From: Budorcas taxicolor
Taxonomy: Eukaryota > Chordata > Mammalia > Artiodactyla > Bovidae
Direction of reading: 5' to 3'
Length of the DNA stretch: 64,000 bases
Assembly (NCBI RefSeq): GCF_023091745.1
Contig: NW_026292661.1
Span: 1,364,001 to 1,428,000 of the forward strand
In this document: piece after piece, positions 58,758-64,000 of the stretch
Position numbering within the stretch: position 1 is the first letter of the stretch
Layout of the letters: each line of letters begins with the position of its first letter
The notes under the pieces: generated by a model
What the model was told of the DNA's origin: nothing
The model's input: only the letters and a program-made list of their open reading frames with translations
Database searches by the model: none
Translations under genes and position numbers: made by a program

Positions 58758-61700
58758 TTGAGATGCGACGGGAACGCCGGGAACTCTTTCCCGACGAAGC
58801 AGGGAAAGGATCCCTCATCTCGAGCTACGAGGCGGAAACGGGGCTCCTCTGGATGTGGGCGGGACCCTCGTGATTCCTCTCGAGTGGAGACGGGTATGTC
58901 GGGGAACTTCTTGATTTGCACCAAGGGTGTGAAGGACCCTTTCGAAGTTCCAGAGGTGAGGTGTGATCAGCCTCGAGACGCCTCAGCGGAAATGGGCCTC
59001 ATCTCGCCTGGAGGGGAGAACCTCCTGGATTTTCTCGAGTTGCGGCAGGTCTTCTCGAGTTACGACGGGGACCTCAGGGACCCGCTCTGGTGGCCTCAGG
59101 AAAGGCCAGTCCCCATGCGAGTTGCTAGGGGACCTCTCGGGATTCCTCTCCCGTCCATGCCGGGGCCTCAGTCCTTGTGTGGAGTCGGGGACGGAACCTG
59201 AGTGTTCCTCTCCAGTGTTGCCATGGATCTTGGGGTGCTTCTGAGTCTCCCCAGGGGAGTCAGGCCTCGTCTCGAGTGGGGGCATGCACGTGCGCTTTCC
59301 TCCCGAGCTGCAGCAGTAGTGTCACGCTTCCTGTCACGTGGATCAAGGGATGTGTGGCTTTCCCTCGAGGCTGTCCCTCGAGGCTTTCCCACGAGGCTTT
59401 CCCACAGGGCTGTGCCACGTGCCACCTTGGTGTGAGTCGATCCTCGGCGTGAAAGACGAGCCGGTGAAGGGAAAAGAGGTTCCTCTGGAATGGACTGAGA
59501 CATCTGGGGGACTCTTGGAATGGTGGCACGACCCTGGAGTTCCTCTCGCCGTTCCTGTTGAGAGGGCCTCCTCTTGAGATGCGACGGGAACGCCGGGAAC
59601 TCTTTCCCGACGAAGCAGGGAAAGGATCCCTCATCTCGAGCTACGAGGCGGAAACGGGGCTCCTCTGGATGTGGGCGGGACCCTCGTGATTCCTCTCGAG
59701 TGGAGACGGGTATGTCGGGGAACTTCTTGATTTGCACCAAGGGTGTGAAGGACCCTTTCGAAGTTCCAGAGGTGAGGTGTGATCAGCCTCGAGACGCCTC
59801 AGCGGAAATGGGCCTCATCTCGCCTGGAGGGGAGAACCTCCTGGATTTTCTCGAGTTGCGGCAGGTCTTCTCGAGTTACGACGGGGACCTCAGGGACCCG
59901 CTCTGGTGGCCTCAGGAAAGGCCAGTCCCCATGCGAGTTGCTAGGGGACCTCTCGGGATTCCTCTCCCGTCCATGCCGGGGCCTCAGTCCTTGTGTGGAG
60001 TCGGGGCCGGAACCTGAGGATTCCTCTCCAGTGTTGCCATGGATCTTGGGGTGCTTCTGAGTCTCCCCAGGGGAGTCAGGCCTCGTCTCGAGTGGGGGCA
60101 TGCACGTGCGCTTTCCTCCCGAGCTGCAGCAGTAGTGTCACGCTTCCTGTCACGTGGATCAAGGGATCTGTGGCTTTCCCTCGAGGCTGTCCCTCGAGGC
60201 TTTCCCACGAGGCTTTCCCACAGGGCTGTGCCACGTGCCACCTTGGTGTGAGTCGATCCTCGGCGTGAAAGACGAGCCGGTGAAGGGAAAAGAGGTTCCT
60301 CTGGAATGGACTGAGACATCTGGGGGACTCTTGGAATGGTGGCACGACCCTGGAGTTCCTCTCGCCGTTCCTGTTGAGAGGGCCTCCTCTTGAGATGCGA
60401 CGGGAATGCCGGGAACTCTTTCCCGACGAAGCAGGGAAAGGATCCCTCATCTCGAGCTACGAGGCGGAAACGGGGCTCCTCTGGATGTGGGCGGGACCCT
60501 CATGATTCCTCTCGAGTGGAGACGGCTAGGTCGGGGAACTTCTTGAATTGCACCAAGGGTGTGAAGGACCCTTTCGAAGTTCCAGAGGTGAGGTGTGATC
60601 AGCCTCGAGACGCCTCAGCGGAAATGGGCCTCATCTCGCCTGGAGGGGAGAACCTCCTGGATTTTCTCGAGTTGCGGCAGGTCTTCTCGAGTTGCGACGG
60701 GGACCTCAGGGACCCGCTCTGTTGGCCTCAGGAAAGGCCAGTAGCCATGCGAGTTGCTAGGGGACCTCTCGGGATTCCTCTCCCGTCCATGCCGGGGCCT
60801 CAGTCCTTGTGTGGAGTCGGGGCCGGAACCTGAGGATTCCTCTCCAGTGTTGCCATGTTTCTTGGGGTGCTTCTGAGTCTCCCCAGGGGAGTCAGGCCTC
60901 GTCTCGAGTGGGGGCATGCACGTGCGCTTTCCTCCCGAGCTGCAGCAGTAGTGTCACGCTTCCTGTCACGTGGATCAAGGGATCTGTGGCTTTCCCTCGA
61001 GGCTGTCCCTCGAGGCTTTCCCACGAGGCTTTCCCACAGGGCTGAGTCACGTGCCACCTTGTTGTGAGTCGATCCTCGGCGTGAAAGACGAGCCGGTGAA
61101 GGGAAAAGAGGTTCCTCTGGAATGGACTGAGACATCTGGGGGACTCTTGGAATGGTGGCACCACCCTGGAGTTCCTCTCGCCGTTCCTGTTGAGAGGGCC
61201 TCCTCTTGAGATGCTTCGGGAACGCCGGGAACTCATTCCCGACGAAGCAGGGAAAGGATCCCTCATCTCGAGCTACGAGGCGGAAACGGGACTCCTCTGG
61301 ATGTGGGCGGGACCCTCGTGATTCCTCTCGAGTGGAGACGGGTAAGTCGGGGAACTTCTTGATTTGCACCAAGGGTGTGAAGGACCCTTTCGAAGGTCCA
61401 GAGGTGAGGTGTGACCAGCCTCGAGACGCCTCAGCGGAAATGGGCCTCATCTCGCCTGGAGGGGAGAACCTCTTGGATTTTCTCGAGTTGCGGCAGGTCT
61501 TCTCGAGTTACGACGGGGACCTCAGGGACCCGCTCTGGTGGCCTCAGGAAAGGCCAGTCCCCATGCGAGTTGCTAGGGGACCTCTCGGGATTCCTCTCCC
61601 GTCCATGCCGGGGCCTCAGTTCTTGTGTGGAGTCGGGGACGGAACCTGAGGATTCCTCTCCAGTGTTGCCATGGGTCTTGGGGTGCTTCTGAGTCTCCCC

Positions 61701-62837
61701 CGGAGAGTCAGGCCTCGTCTCGAGTCGGGGCATGCACGTGCGCTTTCCTCCCGAGCTGCAGCAGTAGTGTCACGCTTCCTGTCACGTGGATCAAGGGATG
61801 TGTGGCTTTCCCTCGAGGCTGTCCCTCGAGGCTTTCCCACGAGGCTTTCCCACAGGGCTGTGCCACGTGCCACCTTGGTGTGAGTCGATCCTCGGCGTGA
61901 AAGACGAGCCGGTGAAGGGAAAAGAGGTTCCTCTGGAATGGACTGAGACATCTGGGGGACTCTTGGAATGGTGGCACGACCCTGGAGTTCCTTTCACCGT
62001 TCCTGTTGAGAGGGCCTCCTCTTGAGATGCGACGGGAACGCCGGGAACTCTTTCCCGACGAAGCAGGGAAAGGATCCCTCATCTCGAGCTACGAGGCGGA
62101 AACGGGGCTCCTCTAGATGTGGGCGGGACCCTCGTGATTCCTCTCGAGTGGAGACGGCTAGGTCGGGGAACTTCTTGATTTGCACCAAGGGTGTGAAGGA
62201 CCCTTTCGAAGTTCCAGAGGGGAGGTGTGATCAGCCTCGAGACGCCTCAGCGGAAATGGGCCTCATCTCGCCTGGAGGGGAGAACCTCCTGGATTTTCTC
62301 GAGTTGCGGCAGGTCTTCTCGAGTTACGACGGGGACCTCAGGGACCCGCTCTGGTGGCCTCAGGAAAGGCCAGTCCCCATGCGAGTTGCTAGGGGACCTC
62401 TCGGGATTCCTCTCCCGTCCATGCCGGGGCCTCAGTCCTTGTGTGGAGTCGGGGACGGAACCTGAGGATTCCTCTCCAGTGTTGCCATGGATCTTGGGGT
62501 GCTTCTGAGTCTCCCCAGGGGAGTCAGGCCTCGTCTCGAGTGGGGGCATGCACGTGCGCTTTCCTCCCGAGCTGCAGCAGTAGTGTCACGCTTCCTGTCA
62601 CGTGGATCAAGGGATCTGTGGCTTTCCCTCGAGGATGTCCCTCGAGGCTTTCCCACGAGGCTTTCCCACAGGGCTGTGCCACGTGCCACCTTGGTGTGAG
62701 TCGATCCTCGGCGTGAAAGACGAGCCGGTGAAGGGAAAAGAGGTTCCTCTGGAATGGACTGAGACATCTGGGGGACTCTTGGAATGGTGGCACGACCCTG
62801 GAGTTCCTCTCGCCGTTCCTGTTGAGAGGGCCTCCTC
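58758..62837 (+). repeat. Monomers M73-M77: block G copy 2 joined to a copy of M60-M62
   Basis: Monomers start at 58758, 59574, 60390, 61206 and 62022. M73-M75 match M68-M70 at +4,080 bp. M75(3')-M77 match M60(3')-M62 at +12,227 bp. M73 and M76 both have AAGGGATGTGTGG near the 3' end, a state found nowhere else in the window. The end of M76 has CCTTTCACCGTTCC. M77 has CTCTAGATG like M62 and a private CCTCGAGGATGTCC. Confidence 0.93.
61214..61230 (+). other. CENP-B-box-like 17-mer in M76
   Basis: Same 17-mer as in M61. M76 is the 12,227-bp-downstream duplicate of M61. Confidence 0.45.
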
Positions 62838-64000
62838 TTGAGATGCGACGGGAACGCCGGGAACTCTTTCCCGACGAAGCAGGGAAAGGATCCCTCATCT
62901 CGAGCTACGAGGCGGAAACGGGGCTCCTCTGGATGTGGGCGGGACCCTCGTGATTCCTCTCGAGTGGAGACGGCTAGGTCGGGGAACTTCTTGATTTGCA
63001 CCAAGGGTGTGAAGGACCCTTTCGAATTTCCAGAGGGGAGGTGTGATCAGCCTTGAGACGCCTCAGCGGAAATGGGCCTCATCTCGCCTGGAGGGGAGAA
63101 CCTCCTGGATTTTCTCGAGTTGCGGCAGGTCTTCTCGAGTTACGACGGGGACCTCAGGGACCCGCTCTGGTGGCCTCAGGAAAGGCCAGTCCCCATGCGA
63201 GTTGCTAGGGGACCTCTCGGGATTCCTCTCCCGTCCATGCCGGGGCCTCAGTCCTTGTGTGGAGTCGGGGCCGGAACCTGAGGATTCCTCTCCAGTGTTG
63301 CCATGTTTCTTGGGGTGCTTCTGAGTCTCCCCAGGGGAGTCAGGCCTCGTCTCGAGTGGGGGCATGCACGTGCGCTTTCCTCCCGAGCTGCAGCAGTAGT
63401 GTCACGCTTCCTGTCACGTGGATCAAGGGATCTGTGGCTTTCCCTCGAGGCTGTCCCTCGAGGCTTTCCCACGAGGCTTTCCCACAGGGCTGAGCCACGT
63501 GCCACCTTGGTGTGAGTCGATCCTCGGCGTGAAAGACGAGCCGGTGAAGGGAAAAGAGGTTCCTCTGGAATGGACTGAGACATCTGGGGGACTCTTGGAA
63601 TGGTGGCACGACCCTGGAGTTCCTCTCGCCGTTCCTGTTGAGAGGGCCTCCTCTTGAGATGCTTCGGGAACGCCGGGAACTCATTCCCGACGAAGCAGGG
63701 AAAGGATCCCTCATCTCGAGCTACGAGGCGGAAACGGGACTCCTCTGGATGTGGGCGGGACCCTCGTGATTCCTCTCGAGTGGAGACGGGTAAGTCGGGG
63801 AACTTCTTGATTTGCACCAAGGGTGTGAAGGACCCTTTCGAAGGTCCAGAGGTGAGGTGTGACCAGCCTCGAGACGCCTCAGCGGAAATGGGCCTCATCT
63901 CGCCTGGAGGGGAGAACCTCTTGGATTTTCTCGAGTTGCGGCAGGTCTTCTCGAGTTACGACGGGGACCTCAGGGACCCGCTCTGGTGGCCTCAGGAAAG
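62838..64000 (+). repeat. Monomer M78 and partial M79
   Basis: Starts are 62838 and 63654. M78 has CTAGG at 137-141, then TTTCGAATTTCCAG and GCCTTGAGACGCC shared with M71. M79 is of the M61 type (ATGCTTCGGG, GGTAAGTCGG, CGAAGGTCCAG, GTGTGACCAG) and is cut by the window edge at offset 347. The array therefore continues to the right. Confidence 0.95.
63662..63678 (+). other. CENP-B-box-like 17-mer in M79
   Basis: Same 17-mer as in M61, in the last, incomplete monomer of the window. Confidence 0.45.

Larger units (their letters stand above)
1..64000 (+). repeat. 816-bp tandem satellite array (ruminant satellite I type)
   Basis: The whole window is head-to-tail copies of one monomer. The anchor TTGAGATGCGACGGG recurs at 47, 850, 1666, 2482 and on to 63654, spaced 816 bp except for three spacings of 803 and two of 815. 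Every copy can be lined up by eye without unexplained gaps, and all copies share one orientation. Copies differ mainly by single-base changes that are shared in linked sets. Sampled lines are about 60% G+C. An 816-bp, GC-rich monomer with 31-bp internal periodicity fits the known satellite I family of sheep and goat, related to bovine 1.715 and cervid satellite I. That family call is inference from length and architecture. The array is certain; the species is not. Such arrays make up centromeric or pericentromeric heterochromatin and are not expected to encode protein. Confidence 0.97.

Noticed and set aside
1..64000. CRISPR-like regular spacing of repeats
   Set aside because: The repeated unit is 816 bp with no variable spacers. 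Differences between copies are scattered single-base changes, which is satellite architecture.
1..64000. Bacterial or phage repeat protein gene, or ribosomal DNA repeat
   Set aside because: No continuous frame crosses monomers, and there are no ribosome-binding sites or rRNA-like conserved sequence. The CpG decay pattern and 31-bp substructure fit vertebrate satellite DNA.
1..64000. Assigning the array to one named species
   Set aside because: The 816-bp length and substructure point to a caprine bovid, but related 0.8-kb satellites exist in deer, and no flanking unique sequence is present to decide.

Overview
This window is one uninterrupted tandem satellite array. From the first base to the last it consists of head-to-tail copies of a GC-rich monomer of 816 bp (about 60% G+C in sampled lines). 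All copies lie in the same orientation. I count 79 monomer starts plus a 46-bp tail at the left edge. I saw no unique sequence, gene, RNA gene, transposable element, CRISPR array or prokaryotic signal. The open frames that recur in every copy are by-products of a repeat length divisible by three, and I annotate none as genes.

The likely source is a ruminant centromeric or pericentromeric region. The 816-bp period, the high GC, and the internal 31-bp periodicity built on CTCGAG-like cores match what is known of ruminant satellite I: the sheep/goat 1.714-type monomer of about 0.8 kb, related to bovine 1.715 and to the 0.8-kb cervid satellite I. A caprine bovid (sheep or goat group) is my best guess. 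A cervid cannot be excluded without alignment.

Naming used below: M1 to M79 are monomers, each starting at the TTG of the motif TTGAGATGCGACGGG (offset 1). Starts are 47, 850, 1666 and then every 816 bp, except after 803-bp monomers (M1, M55, M65) and 815-bp monomers (M43, M48). Diagnostic offsets are: 137-141 (GTATG or CTAGG), 200 (T or G), 280 (G gives CTCGAG, C gives CTCCAG), 317 (T or A), 434 (C or A), 523 (G or T) and 591-592 (GG or CC).

Layout. The left domain (M1 to M25, about 1-20 kb) is heterogeneous: offsets 280 and 317 are both polymorphic. Within it are an interspersed four-monomer block (M3-M6 and M22-M25), a two-monomer block (M7-M8 and M12-M13) and a fresh one-monomer duplication (M19/M20). 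The right domain (M26 to M79) is fixed for G at 280 and T at 317. It carries local higher-order repeats of different size: a six-monomer repeat (M26-M29 and M32-M35), a dimer (M36-M37 and M38-M39), a five-monomer repeat (M43-M46 and M48-M51), a ten-monomer repeat (M53-M56 and M63-M66), a near-identical triplet (M57-M59), and a mosaic right end (M60-M79) with duplications at 5, 7 and 15 monomers. The pattern fits repeated unequal exchange and gene conversion, with no single global higher-order repeat.

The most interesting local details are five right-end monomers with a near-match to the CENP-B box created by a GA-to-TT change, a 13-bp four-copy mini-repeat inside each monomer that has lost one copy on two backgrounds, and high CpG retention.
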